A DNA stretch of 64,000 nt, from assembly GCF_029223865.1 (NCBI RefSeq), contig NZ_CP119520.1:5766001-5830000 (forward strand). The letters are read 5' to 3'. The notes beneath the pieces are model-generated. The model was given only the letters and a program-made list of their open reading frames with translations. It was not told the DNA's origin and did not search any database. Made by a program: the position numbers and the translations under genes. This document shows, in pieces, positions 1-8,127 of the stretch (position 1 is the first letter of the stretch; each line of letters starts with the position of its first letter). Origin of the DNA: Telluria mixta. GTDB taxonomy: Bacteria; Pseudomonadota; Gammaproteobacteria; Burkholderiales; Burkholderiaceae_D.

Positions 1-382
1 GCTCTTCGCGCGCCGCCCGGTGCGTGGTGACGTCGCGCGCGGTCGCGTACACGAGGCGGGCGCGCGCGGACCAGCGCGCGGACAACGACAGATAGATCGT
101 CGCGCCGTTCTTGCGGCGCCAGCGCAGCTCGCGCTCATGGCATGGGCGCCCGGCCAGCAGGTCGGCCGTGAGCGTGTCCAGCGCCGCGCGCTCGTCCGGG
201 TGCAGCAGGTCGCGTACGGGACGTCCGGCCAGCTCGGCCGGCGCGTAGCCGAGGATGTCGCCGGCCGCCGCGTTGGCGCGCACGATCCGCCCGGCGGCGT
301 CGAGCACGACCATCAGTTCGAAGGCGAGATCGATATGCGCGATGTAGTCGGCAGCGGAGGCGGGCAGGGCCGGCGCGTTCAT
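1..382 (-). CDS. PAS-domain sensory protein, cut by the window edge
   Basis: The frame is open from an ATG at 382 to the left edge (127 codons), so this is only the N-terminal part of a longer protein. It reads MNAPALPASAADYIAHIDLAFELM and onward (first part only quoted), followed by a typical PAS core: a VLDAAGRIVRANAAA strand-turn near residues 26-40, then GYAPAEL, RDLLHPDER and ATARDVTTHR. PAS folds bind small ligands or cofactors and feed kinase, cyclase or chemotaxis output domains. The output domain lies outside the window, so the type of sensor cannot be named. No signal peptide or membrane segment precedes the PAS domain, which suggests a cytoplasmic sensor. Confidence 0.75.
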   Translation of the reverse strand, partial: MNAPALPASAADYIAHIDLAFELMVVLDAAGRIVRANAAAGDILGYAPAELAGRPVRDLLHPDERAALDTLTADLLAGRPCHERELRWRRKNGATIYLSLSARWSARARLVYATARDVTTHRAAREE

Positions 383-538
383 GATGGGTTCCAGTCAAAC
401 CGGGGATGATGCGGAAGATGCCGGCGCGAGCGCGCGGCCGGAAGATTGTATCATTCCATACGGCAACCTTTTCCTTGAGTGACGCGTAAACACAACACAG
501 TGGGAATGGCCCGCCGCGTGGACGGGCCGGTGATGGCG

Positions 539-1051
539 TTATAGCGATTCGTCGGTATCGAGGTCGTCCGGCGTCAGCCGGTTCCGGCCGGACCGGCTGC
601 CCTGGCCGCCGCTCTGCATGTTGCCCCCGCCGCGGCTGCCCTGCAACGAAGCGTCGCCCGACGAGTCGTCACCAGGTCCGCTGCCGAGATCGGACTGGGA
701 CTGGTTGCCCCGGTTGAGGTCGCCACTCTGCTGGCTGCCCCAGTCGCCCCGCTGGGCGTTGTCGCCCGGCCCGCTGGCCAGGTCGGAGTTCTGCTGGTTG
801 CCCTGGCTGCTCTGGCTGCTCCTGCTGCGGCGGGACCGACCCTGCGCGGGCGTGCCGCCCGGCTGGCCGCCGGCTGACTGCAGGTTGCCCGCATCTCCCC
901 GGTCGGGTGTGCCGACGCCGCCGTCACGGCCGCCGTCGTTCAGGTTGCCCGTCGTGCCCGTCTTGCCGGCACTGCTCGTGCCTACACCGCTCAGCTCGTC
1001 GTAGTTACTGCCTTTCATGCCCTTGCCTTTGTACTCCTGATTGCTCGGCAT
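539..1051 (-). CDS. Low-complexity Gly/Ser/Asp/Gln-rich hypothetical protein
   Basis: 170 residues starting MPSNQEYKGKGMKGSNYDEL, with GGAGAC spaced 4 nt before the ATG, which fixes this start inside a longer open frame. There is no signal peptide and no membrane segment. The body is very rich in G, S, D, Q and R, with near repeats such as SDLASGPGDN and SDLGSGPGDD and a run of SRRSRSSQSSQ. The C-terminus is acidic (LTPDDLDTDESL). I do not recognise a family. Composition resembles intrinsically disordered, possibly stress-related, proteins, but that is only a guess. It is divergent from the LacI-family gene to its right. Confidence 0.6.
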   Translation of the reverse strand: MPSNQEYKGKGMKGSNYDELSGVGTSSAGKTGTTGNLNDGGRDGGVGTPDRGDAGNLQSAGGQPGGTPAQGRSRRSRSSQSSQGNQQNSDLASGPGDNAQRGDWGSQQSGDLNRGNQSQSDLGSGPGDDSSGDASLQGSRGGGNMQSGGQGSRSGRNRLTPDDLDTDESL

Positions 1052-1195
1052 AATTGTCTCCTTGATCGGTACGTGAGATGCCATGGTAGGCCCCCTGTCG
1101 GGGCCGACAATCGGAGCAGGCGTCAGGCCCTTGTAGGACCAGTCGGACAGGTCTCGACAGTACGGTCGATGCGTCGCGGATTGGGAACGATTGCA

Positions 1196-1233
1196 TGTCA
1201 AACATTGACAAAATGTCCAATCCATGGCGCAAT
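1196..1233 (+). promoter_or_regulatory. Back-to-back -35 elements and weak promoter for the LacI gene
   Basis: TGTCAA-ACA-TTGACA (1196-1210) is a perfect inverted repeat that puts a consensus TTGACA on each strand. On the plus strand, 17 nt further, CGCAAT (1228-1233) is a poor -10. The position, about 45 nt before the LacI ATG, fits a promoter. No good -10 is visible for the minus strand. Confidence 0.35.
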
Positions 1234-1276
1234 CCATGGTCGGCCCGCGTGGCGGCCAGCATTTAAGAAAAAAACA

Positions 1277-2304
1277 ATGAGCAGAAGCAGTGGCGGTAAA
1301 GTAAGGGGAACGGGGCGGACGACGCTGGAAGAGGTGGCGGCGCACGCGGGGGTATCGACGATGACGGCATCGCGCGCCCTCAGCCAGCCCCAGCTGGTGT
1401 CGGAAGCGACGCGGACCAAGGTGGAGCTGGCGGTCGTGGAACTGGGCTATGTGCCCAACCGCGCCGCACGGGCTCTCGCATCGGCGCAATCGCGCGTGAT
1501 CGTGGCGCTCGTGCCGTCGCTGTCGAACGTCGTGTTCACGGCCGTCCTAGACGGTATTCACGACGCGATCGAACATGGGCAATACCAGCTCCTCATCGGC
1601 AACACGCGCTATTCGGACGCCGAGGAAGAAAAGCTGCTGCTCACGTATCTGCAGTCGAATCCGGACGGCATCCTGCTGTCGGGCCTCACGCACAGCCCGC
1701 AGGTGGAACGCATGCTGGCAGCATCGCGCATGCCGGTCGTGTCGATGATGGACCTCGCCGACGACCCGGGCGAGCTGTCGGTCGGCTTTTCGCAGCACGA
1801 TGCCGGCAATGCCATCACGCGCCACCTGATCGAGCGCGGCTACAAACGCATCGCCTTCGTGGGCGCGCAGCTCGACGAGCGGACCCTGCGCCGCGCGGAC
1901 GGCTACCGGGAGGCGATGCAGGCGGCCGGCCTGGCCGATCCGAAGCTGGAGATCATGGTGCCGGACCCGTCGACGATCGCGCTCGGCGCCGAGCTGATGC
2001 GCCATGCGCTGGACACGCTGCCGGATTGCGACGCCGTATTCTTCTGCAACGACGACCTCGCGCATGGCGCCATCTATTATTGCCAGCGCCACGATATCCG
2101 GGTGCCGCAGGACGTCGCCATTGCCGGCTTCAACGACCTGCCGGCGTCCGCGTGGATGGTGCCGTCGCTGACGACCATCGATACGCCGCGTTACCGTATC
2201 GGATACGAGGCGGCTTCGCTGTTGCTGGACGTCATCGGGGCAAGGAGCCGCGGGAGCGGCGGATCGACCTGGGCTTCACCTTGCGCGAGCGGGAAAGCAC
2301 CTGA
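1277..2304 (+). CDS. LacI-family regulator (GntR-like), apparent -1 frameshift near its end
   Basis: ATG at 1277; N-terminal LacI helix-turn-helix (TTLEEVAAHAGVSTMTASRAL, about residues 15-35, hinge near 60) followed by a periplasmic-binding-protein-like effector domain of the gluconate-repressor type. The frame that starts here runs correctly to ...LLLDVIG near 2237, then continues with unrelated residues to a stop at 2515 inside the IS. Skipping one base near 2236-2240 restores a normal family C-terminus, GKEPRERRIDLGFTLREREST, with a stop at 2302-2304 and a total of about 342 residues, the usual family length. So either one base is missing in the assembly or the gene is freshly mutated. 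Its likely targets carry TGTTAGCGCTAACA-type operators: the GPH transporter and GH94 genes, and the small-RNA-like unit at 2342-2498. Confidence 0.8.
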
Positions 2305-2341
2305 TTCGGCCAACGGCCGCGAAAAAATCATCCGGTTGAGC

Positions 2342-2395
2342 TTTACATTTTTCGTGGAAACGTTACACTGTGGGTATTGCTTGTTAGCGCTACCA
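2342..2395 (+). promoter_or_regulatory. Promoter with two LacI-type operators in front of a candidate small RNA
   Basis: TTTACA (2342-2347), 16-nt spacer, TACACT (2364-2369). TGTTAGCGCTACCA (2382-2395) lies 12 nt past the -10 and matches the operator before the GPH/GH94 genes (8051-8064). TGGAAACGTTACAC (2355-2368), overlapping the -10, matches 11 of 14 positions of the other operator type in this window (TGGAAACGTTTCCA). No protein-coding start follows. Confidence 0.55.
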
Positions 2396-2498
2396 GACTG
2401 GCGGCGCGAACAGGCGGTGCGGGTGCGCGGGGGCTGCGCACTCTTCAAATATCTCCTCTTAAGGACTGGTTGCTTGTCGCTTCCGGTCCTATTTTTTT
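2376..2498 (+). ncRNA. Candidate small regulatory RNA of about 120 nt
   Basis: From the predicted start about 7 nt after the TACACT box, the transcript would contain a hairpin GTGCGC/GCGCAC (2423-2428 with 2436-2441), then an unpaired AU-rich stretch with ATCTCCTCTT (2451-2460), which is complementary to a Shine-Dalgarno sequence. It ends with a stem-loop (2462-2469 with 2483-2490) and a T run, i.e. a rho-independent terminator. This is the standard layout of a base-pairing small RNA. No ORF with a ribosome site fits. An alternative is the 5' leader of a gene removed when the IS inserted. Inference from structure only; no known RNA family was recognised. Confidence 0.5.
2462..2498 (+). terminator. 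Rho-independent terminator of the candidate small RNA
   Basis: AGGACTGG pairs with CCGGTCCT (one G-U pair) around a 13-nt loop, followed by A and seven T. The IS left end begins directly after the T run. Confidence 0.7.
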
Positions 2499-3568
2499 GG
2501 CTGTGTTCGCGTTAATTCAGTGATCGGCCATCCTAACCGAGCTGGGCTGCCGCACGCAGGAGTTGGGCAGGTGTCGTCAACTGGTGCGCATCGAGTATCC
2601 GCTGCCATCCCGAATAATTGATCAGGTAGCGGCTGGCGACGCCGCGGAACCGCACCAGCCAGCTTTTGAAACGGCTGTGCCAGCTGTTTACGTTCTGGAT
2701 ATGGATCGCGCCGCGGGCCCGTTCTCCCGCCTGCACGTTGACGGCCTCATGCGTGATGCCTGCCTGTGCGGCGAAGCGGCGATACGACACGGCGCCGTCA
2801 CTGATCAACAACACATCGGTGGGCAGCACGGGCTTGAGGCATTGATGTAATTGCTCCACCGTCACCTGGCCCCGCCCCGTATGGAAATCGAGTGTCTGTC
2901 CACTACGGTCCCGCGCGACGAGCAGGCAGTCGTGCTCCCGATGGATGCCGCGCCGCTTCGCCACACCGCCGCGCTTCCTCGGCCGCCGCGTCAGGCTGCG
3001 CGAACCCTTCTGCGATTCCAGGCGATATGTCTCGTCTGCTTCGACGATGGCCGACAGCGTCGTTGGCCGGTCGCGCATCGCGCCGGGCACGAACCGGTGG
3101 CGCCACCGGAAGCTGGTGGTGCGATGCACGCGAACGACCTGGGCGGCATCGCGGACCGTGCGCGATTCGAGCACGCATTGCAGATAGGGCAGCCAGCACT
3201 CTTTCTTACGCAACCTTGCCAGTGGTGTCCGCGTCAATGCATTATGGCTGCGCCCGCAGTGGAGGCAGCGGAAGCGCTGCAGTCCGCTCGCCTGGCCGCA
3301 GCGGTGTTTGCGGGCGCATCCGCAGTGCGGACACGGCCGTCCTGCCGCCGCCTGCTCGATGAGGGCAATGCACTCGGCCGGATGCGCGATGCTGGCGATC
3401 CATTCCCGTAGCCGGGCCAGGTCACCTGCCGACAAAGCGACCGCCGAGAGCATGGCGAACAACTCGTCGAACGTCAGGCTGCGCATCGTCACTCCTCATG
3501 AGTTAACTCGACGATACGTGAGACCTCTACAACGGGTTTCAGTTCGCATAACTAGCGCGCACACAGCC
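2499..3568. mobile_element. IS1595-family insertion sequence
   Basis: About 1.07 kb, bounded by imperfect inverted repeats: GGCTGTGTTCGCGTTAATT at the left end and, read on the minus strand from 3568, GGCTGTGTGCGCGCTAGTT (16 of 19 identical). It encodes one transposase on the minus strand. The flanks ATTTTTTT (2491-2498) and ATTTTTTC (3569-3576) look like an 8-bp target duplication with one mismatch. A further 14-nt copy of the left end (GGCTGTGTTCGCGT, 3577-3590) directly follows the right flank, so an earlier insertion or rearrangement may have taken place here. Confidence 0.8.
2533..3492 (-). CDS. IS1595-family (ISXO2-like) transposase
   Basis: 319 residues with an N-terminal zinc-ribbon-like segment (CPHCGCARKHRCG ... 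RFRCLHCG, about residues 54-83), a helical DNA-binding stretch, and a DDE nuclease core typical of ISXO2-like transposases: IVEADETYRLESQKG (first Asp about residue 152), LLISDGAVSYRRFA (second Asp) and the late conserved HIQNVNSWHSRFKSWLVRFRG. The last motif, where N/H often replaces the Glu, is characteristic of this family. Length is normal and the frame is intact, so the element may still be active. It catalyses cut-and-paste or copy-out movement of its own IS. Confidence 0.88.
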   Translation of the reverse strand: MTMRSLTFDELFAMLSAVALSAGDLARLREWIASIAHPAECIALIEQAAAGRPCPHCGCARKHRCGQASGLQRFRCLHCGRSHNALTRTPLARLRKKECWLPYLQCVLESRTVRDAAQVVRVHRTTSFRWRHRFVPGAMRDRPTTLSAIVEADETYRLESQKGSRSLTRRPRKRGGVAKRRGIHREHDCLLVARDRSGQTLDFHTGRGQVTVEQLHQCLKPVLPTDVLLISDGAVSYRRFAAQAGITHEAVNVQAGERARGAIHIQNVNSWHSRFKSWLVRFRGVASRYLINYSGWQRILDAHQLTTPAQLLRAAAQLG

Positions 3569-3576
3569 ATTTTTTC

Positions 3577-3590
3577 GGCTGTGTTCGCGT
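3577..3590 (+). repeat. Solo copy of the IS left end
   Basis: GGCTGTGTTCGCGT is identical to the first 14 bases of the IS (2499-2512) and in the same orientation. Together with the flanking T-rich 8-mers it makes a 22-nt direct repeat with one mismatch around the element. The sequence after 3590 does not continue as IS. Confidence 0.6.
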
Positions 3591-3729
3591 GCCATGATCC
3601 GGATAGCGACAATTTCAATCATCTTCGATACAAATAGTTACATGTAGACGTGTTTCGTTACGCGTCCGCTCTGGCCTCCCATGCATACACTGGTTAATCT
3701 GCTTGAGTCAGCTCAAAAGATTTCCACAA

Positions 3730-4209
3730 ATGCATCCAAACCTGTCTTTCCTCGCCATGCCCGCCGCCCCGACGCCGAAAGTGCTGAAAGCCTTCCGCAA
3801 GGACGCCGGATGGAGCGAGACGGGCGACGCCGCCCTGAACGGCGCGTTCGCACCGGGCAGCCACGTGCAGTGGGCCGCCGTACAGTCCGGCAAGAAGACG
3901 ATCGGCATCGTGCGGCTGGAGCTGGCGCCGCCGCAGTTCTGCTACCTGTCGGAGCTGGTGATCCTGGGAGAGTACCGCGGCCGCGGCGTGGGGGAGTGGT
4001 TCATGGAGCAGATCGAACGGTTCTGCCTCGCGCGCGGCATCGATCGCGTCGTCCTGCAGGCGACGAACGATTCGCGCGGCTTCTACGACAAGCTGCGTTA
4101 CCAGGCCGACCCGGTGGCGGCCGGCTTCCTCAAGAAAGACATCAATCCGCTGCTACGCAAACCGGCGTTCCCGTTCGCGCGCAGCGCCCCGGGCGTGCGC
4201 CCGGGCTGA
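3730..4209 (+). CDS. GNAT-family N-acetyltransferase
   Basis: About 159 residues from the ATG at 3730; an in-frame TTG at 3703 and an ATG at 3757 are alternatives, and none has a clear ribosome site. The fold signature is the acetyl-CoA loop of GNAT enzymes: FCYLSELVILGEYRGRGVGEWFMEQIE (quoted in part: V-x-x-x-Y-R-G-R-G-V-G), followed by LQATNDSRGFYDKLRY, the usual motif D region. These enzymes transfer acetyl groups from acetyl-CoA to amines of small molecules or protein N-termini; the substrate cannot be told here. It sits alone between the IS and the GH94 gene. Confidence 0.8.
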   Translation: MHPNLSFLAMPAAPTPKVLKAFRKDAGWSETGDAALNGAFAPGSHVQWAAVQSGKKTIGIVRLELAPPQFCYLSELVILGEYRGRGVGEWFMEQIERFCLARGIDRVVLQATNDSRGFYDKLRYQADPVAAGFLKKDINPLLRKPAFPFARSAPGVRPG

Positions 4210-4230
4210 TCACCGAGTTGACCCGGATTA

Positions 4231-6582
4231 TCAGGGCACCGTCACCTCGACGCGATAAGTGCGGCCCGCTTCGATGCCTGCGATGCGTGCTTCCGGCAGC
4301 TGCTTCCCGTCACATACGACCGTCGTCCGCCCGACCGCGCCGCGCGTCACGCTGACGTCGAACGTGGCCCCGCGGAACATGCGGCGCACGCGCATGGACG
4401 GCCAGTGCGACGGCAGTTGCGGGTTCACGACGAGGCCCGCCGCATCGCCCTTCAAACCGCACAAGCCCTCGACGATGGAACGGTAGACCCACGACACGGT
4501 GCCTGTGTTGAACAGCTGGCTCGAACGGCCGGCCGTGCGCGGGTACTCCTTCCACGCGCCGCGGTAGTAGTTCGGGATGAACACGGGGAGCTGGCCGCGC
4601 CGCAGGTAGTCGTCCTCGCCCGGACCCGGGATCATCTTGCGCAGCGCGTCCCACGCGCGGTCCGGTTGCGCGATCGTGTACAGGCTGTAGATGTAGAATA
4701 CGGACGCGTGGTTGTACACGGCGCCGTTCTCCGCCGACCCGGGGTGCTTCTGCGTGACGCGGCCCACGTCCTCGCGCATCGCGGAATAGGGCGGCGCGAA
4801 CATCTGCACGCCGTACGGGGTGTCGAGCTGACCGTCGATCTCGGCCAGCATCGTGGCGCGCTGCTTCTCGTCCGGCGCGCCGCTGAGGAACGCCCAGCTC
4901 TGCGGATTCAAATAGATGCGGCCTTCCTTGTCGCCGCTGACGCCGAAGATCACGTCATCGTCCGTAATGCCGCGGGCGTACCAGGCACCGTCCCACAGGT
5001 GCAGGTTGGCGGCCGTGTTCATGTCGAGGGCGCCGGCGCGGAAGTGCTCCGTGCGCCAGTCGTCGCCGCGCGCCGCGCACACGTCGGCCCACAGGTTCAG
5101 CGCATACGCGGCCGCCACCGTCAGCCAGCCGGAGACGCCACGGCCCTTGTACCCGACCATGTTCATCGGATCGCACCAGTCGCCCTGTTCGATGTAGGAG
5201 AGGCCGCGGTGGTCGCGCTTGTGCAGCAGCCAGTCCATCGCCATCGAGATGCGTTCGTACGCGGTGAGGGCCATGCCGTCGTGGCCGGTGACGTGTTCGT
5301 CGAGCACGGCGTAGTCGCCGGTCTCGTCGAGATAGGCCTGCAGGCAGACGGGCAGCCACACGCAGTGGTCCGTGTGCGGCACCTGGTTGATGTACTTGAG
5401 CTCCGCGCCTTCGAACAGGAGGATCCCGTCCGGCATAGCTCCGTTCGCACCCTGCTGCGACAGCGCGTGCAGGAACGCGGCGCGGGCGACGGCCGGCTTG
5501 ATGAACGCCATCCCCATGTTGTCCTGCAGGTAGTTGCGGGTCTGCGGATCCGTGCTGAGGCGATTCACGTCGCCGTGGTAGAACACCTGGCGCGCGAGCC
5601 AGCGGTTGACGAAGTTGTCGAATTCCGCGTCGGGCGTCTCGACCTGGAGGCAGCCCGCGCCATGGTCCGCGTAGGCGGCGTAGGCGCGCGCCGCGGCGGC
5701 GAACTGTTCGGCGCCGAGGTAGCGCTGTTTCATGGACGCGATCTCGGCATCGTCGCGCGCGGGGCCGAACAGGAAGCGGCGCGTAGCGGCGGCGCCGGCA
5801 TCGAGCGAGAGGCGATACTGCACCACTGCGACGGGCGTTTCGTAACGGGCGTCGCCGCCGGCCAGGCGTTCGTTGCGCAGCGCGTCCGGCGCATGCAGGC
5901 CGCCTTCGCCTTCGAACTGGCCCTGGTTCGCTTCCCAGGCGTCCGGCGCCGTCTCGCACAGGAAGTAGGTCTTGTCCTTGAAATCCTTGTTCTTGAAATA
6001 GTCCTGCAGCTTCTGGTACGGCGTGACGCTGGAGGCGACGATGCCACCGAGATCCGCGCGGTACTCGGCCGACTGGTTCATCCACGACATGTAGCCGATC
6101 GTGAAGTACGGGTAGACGCTGACCTTGCGCGGCCGGCCGCTCACGTTCGTCACGGTGAGCGTCCACAGCTCGGCCACGTCGTCGACGGGGAGACCGAGAC
6201 GCAGATCGATGCGGATGCCCAGCTTTTCCACCGTCCACGCGATGTCGTCGCGGCCGACGGAAAAGGCGAAACGGTCCGGCGCCGCGCGCACGGGTTCGTG
6301 CGGGGCCGAGAAGAGCTCGCCCGTCTCCTCGTCCTTCACATAAAAGAAGCGGCCCGGATGGTGCGCGTAATACGCCTGCTCCGGCTGCATGAAGGTCTTC
6401 GCCTCGAGGTTCGGCGCGTACGAGTACTTGGCCGGCTCCGGCTGCATGAACTGGGCGGTGGCATAGCCGCGGCACGTCACCTGGATCATCATCCGGCGGT
6501 TCCACAGGAAGCCGCCGGCGTTCGGCATGGCGGTGGGGCTGGCGAGGTCGTAACGCGCCCCGTTCTCGGTCGGTTGCAGCAT
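4231..6582 (-). CDS. GH94 phosphorylase, probably cellobionic acid phosphorylase
   Basis: 783 residues, no signal peptide, so cytoplasmic. GH94 enzymes cleave beta-glucosides with phosphate, giving glucose 1-phosphate. The N-terminal beta-sandwich (about 1-300) and alpha/alpha barrel (about 320-700) are complete. The catalytic region reads [18 protein letters not shown], with Asp468 and Asp471. In characterised cellobionic acid phosphorylase the catalytic Asp is followed 137 and 141 residues later by an Arg and a Lys that bind the carboxylate of the acid. Here Arg608 and Lys612 sit at exactly those distances from Asp471. Length (about 785) also fits that enzyme better than cellobiose phosphorylase (about 820). 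The product pair would be glucose 1-phosphate and gluconate. AAGGAA precedes the ATG. Cellobiose phosphorylase is the main alternative. Confidence 0.8.
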   Translation of the reverse strand: MLQPTENGARYDLASPTAMPNAGGFLWNRRMMIQVTCRGYATAQFMQPEPAKYSYAPNLEAKTFMQPEQAYYAHHPGRFFYVKDEETGELFSAPHEPVRAAPDRFAFSVGRDDIAWTVEKLGIRIDLRLGLPVDDVAELWTLTVTNVSGRPRKVSVYPYFTIGYMSWMNQSAEYRADLGGIVASSVTPYQKLQDYFKNKDFKDKTYFLCETAPDAWEANQGQFEGEGGLHAPDALRNERLAGGDARYETPVAVVQYRLSLDAGAAATRRFLFGPARDDAEIASMKQRYLGAEQFAAAARAYAAYADHGAGCLQVETPDAEFDNFVNRWLARQVFYHGDVNRLSTDPQTRNYLQDNMGMAFIKPAVARAAFLHALSQQGANGAMPDGILLFEGAELKYINQVPHTDHCVWLPVCLQAYLDETGDYAVLDEHVTGHDGMALTAYERISMAMDWLLHKRDHRGLSYIEQGDWCDPMNMVGYKGRGVSGWLTVAAAYALNLWADVCAARGDDWRTEHFRAGALDMNTAANLHLWDGAWYARGITDDDVIFGVSGDKEGRIYLNPQSWAFLSGAPDEKQRATMLAEIDGQLDTPYGVQMFAPPYSAMREDVGRVTQKHPGSAENGAVYNHASVFYIYSLYTIAQPDRAWDALRKMIPGPGEDDYLRRGQLPVFIPNYYRGAWKEYPRTAGRSSQLFNTGTVSWVYRSIVEGLCGLKGDAAGLVVNPQLPSHWPSMRVRRMFRGATFDVSVTRGAVGRTTVVCDGKQLPEARIAGIEAGRTYRVEVTVP

Positions 6583-6600
6583 GGTCTTTCCTTGTCGTTG

Positions 6601-7992
6601 TTATTCAGAGGCTGATTTGCGCGCGGCCAGGTCGGCCTGGATTTGCGCCAGCTGCCTGGCATTCAGGTTATAGAAGCACATCACGGCGACGGCGGCGACG
6701 GCGAACGCCGCCGGGATGAAGGACATGAGCCACACGATCCCCTCGCGCGACCCGCTGGCCTGCACGGCGTTGGGGACGTAGCCGAGCGCCGTGAACACGG
6801 ACCCGATCACGGCGACGGCGACCGCGGTGCCCAGCTTTTGCGAGAACGTGGCGGCGGCGAACGTCATGGCGGTGGCGCGCCGGCCCGTGCGCCATTCGTT
6901 GTAGTCGGCCGTGTCGGCATACATCGAGAACGCGAGCGGCGACTTCGGCCCGAGCACGAGACCGAGTCCGCCCTGCAGCACGAACATCAGCCACACCTGG
7001 TCGGCCGGCACGACGTAGAACGCGGCGGACAGCACGGCGGTCGCGCTCATCAGCACGATCATGAGGGTCCTCTTGTCGACCCAACGCGTGAGCAGCGGAG
7101 TGAGTGCGGCGCCGATGGCGGCCGTCACCATGTACGTCGGCACGAACGTGCGCATCAGGTCCGGGCGGCCGACGACGTATTTGAAGTAATAGGCGGCGCT
7201 GGCGGTGCGCAGGGTGATCGTCACCATGATGATCAGCGCAAGGAAGAACAGCACCATCCACGGCCGGTTGCCCGCCAGGTCGCGCACGTCGCGCCACACG
7301 GCGTTCTTCTGGCCTGGCGGCGGCGCGATGCGCTCGCGCGTATTGAAGAAGGTGAACACGAACAGGGCCGACGCTGCGACGCCCCACAGCAGCATCGTCA
7401 GTTGCCAGCCGCGCTGGTCGTTGCCGGCGCCGAGCCAGCGCACGAGGTCGGGCGTCGCGGCCGTCACGAGCGTGCTGCCGGCGAAGGCGAAGATGAAGCG
7501 CAGGCCGTTGATGGTCGAGCGCTGCTGGGGATCGGCGGACATCACGCCGGACAGCGCGTTGTACGGGATGTTCACGCACGTGTAGCACACCATCATGAAG
7601 AGATAGGTGCCGTAGGCCCACGCGAGTTTCGCGTCGCCTTCCAGGCCCGGCGTCGTGTACGTGAGCACGGCGGCGCCGGCCAGCGGTACGCACATCCACA
7701 CGAGCCACGGGCGGAACTTGCCGAAGCGGGTGTCCGTGCGGTCGGCGGCGGCGCCGATCATCGGGTCGGTGAACGCGTTGATGATCTTGATCGTCGACAT
7801 CATCGTCGCGGCCGCGGCGGCCGAGATTCCGAAGGTGTCGGTGTAGAAGATCAGCAGGAAGGTGGCGACATTGGTCCAATAAAAATTGAACCCCATGTCG
7901 GCGATGCCGTACGCGAGCTTTTCGCGCCACGGCAAGGGAGCCGCGGCCGCCGTGGTCGTGGCGGCGGCGGACTGGGGCAGGGCGGCCGTCAT
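6601..7992 (-). CDS. GPH-family (MelB-like) sugar:cation symporter
   Basis: 463 residues from the ATG at 7992, which has GGAG 8 nt upstream; an in-frame ATG at 8043 lies just beyond the operator and is less likely. About twelve hydrophobic segments and the family signatures WREKLAYGIADMGFNFYW near the N-terminus, DRTDTRFGKFRPWL after TM2, and YADTADYNEWRTGRR in the second half identify the glycoside-pentoside-hexuronide:cation symporters of the inner membrane. It lies 18 nt upstream of the GH94 gene in the same direction, so it probably imports the phosphorylase substrate (cellobionate or cellobiose). A promoter and LacI-type operator precede it. Confidence 0.88.
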   Translation of the reverse strand: MTAALPQSAAATTTAAAAPLPWREKLAYGIADMGFNFYWTNVATFLLIFYTDTFGISAAAAATMMSTIKIINAFTDPMIGAAADRTDTRFGKFRPWLVWMCVPLAGAAVLTYTTPGLEGDAKLAWAYGTYLFMMVCYTCVNIPYNALSGVMSADPQQRSTINGLRFIFAFAGSTLVTAATPDLVRWLGAGNDQRGWQLTMLLWGVAASALFVFTFFNTRERIAPPPGQKNAVWRDVRDLAGNRPWMVLFFLALIIMVTITLRTASAAYYFKYVVGRPDLMRTFVPTYMVTAAIGAALTPLLTRWVDKRTLMIVLMSATAVLSAAFYVVPADQVWLMFVLQGGLGLVLGPKSPLAFSMYADTADYNEWRTGRRATAMTFAAATFSQKLGTAVAVAVIGSVFTALGYVPNAVQASGSREGIVWLMSFIPAAFAVAAVAVMCFYNLNARQLAQIQADLAARKSASE

Positions 7993-8050
7993 CGGACTGC
8001 TCCGGCGGAATAGGAAAATGCGGCCATCTGCGTCTCCGGTCATTGTTGTC

Positions 8051-8099
8051 TGATAGCGCTAACACCGGCGAGTATGCCGCCGCTATGGAATCATGTCAA
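8051..8099 (-). promoter_or_regulatory. Promoter and LacI-type operator of the GPH-GH94 operon
   Basis: On the minus strand TTGACA (8099-8094), 17-nt spacer, CATACT (8076-8071), then TGTTAGCGCTATCA (8064-8051), a near-perfect palindrome. The core TAGCGCTA is the same as in the operator at 2382-2395. Placement just after the -10 fits repression by the GntR-like LacI protein encoded at 1277. Confidence 0.75.
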
Positions 8100-8127
8100 C
8101 CGCCGGATGCGCCGCCCGTCCACACGA

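Noticed and set aside
4405..6615. 736-codon plus-strand frame opposite the GH94 gene
   Set aside because: Arg/Val/His-rich antisense shadow with no domain; the GH94 frame on the other strand is complete.
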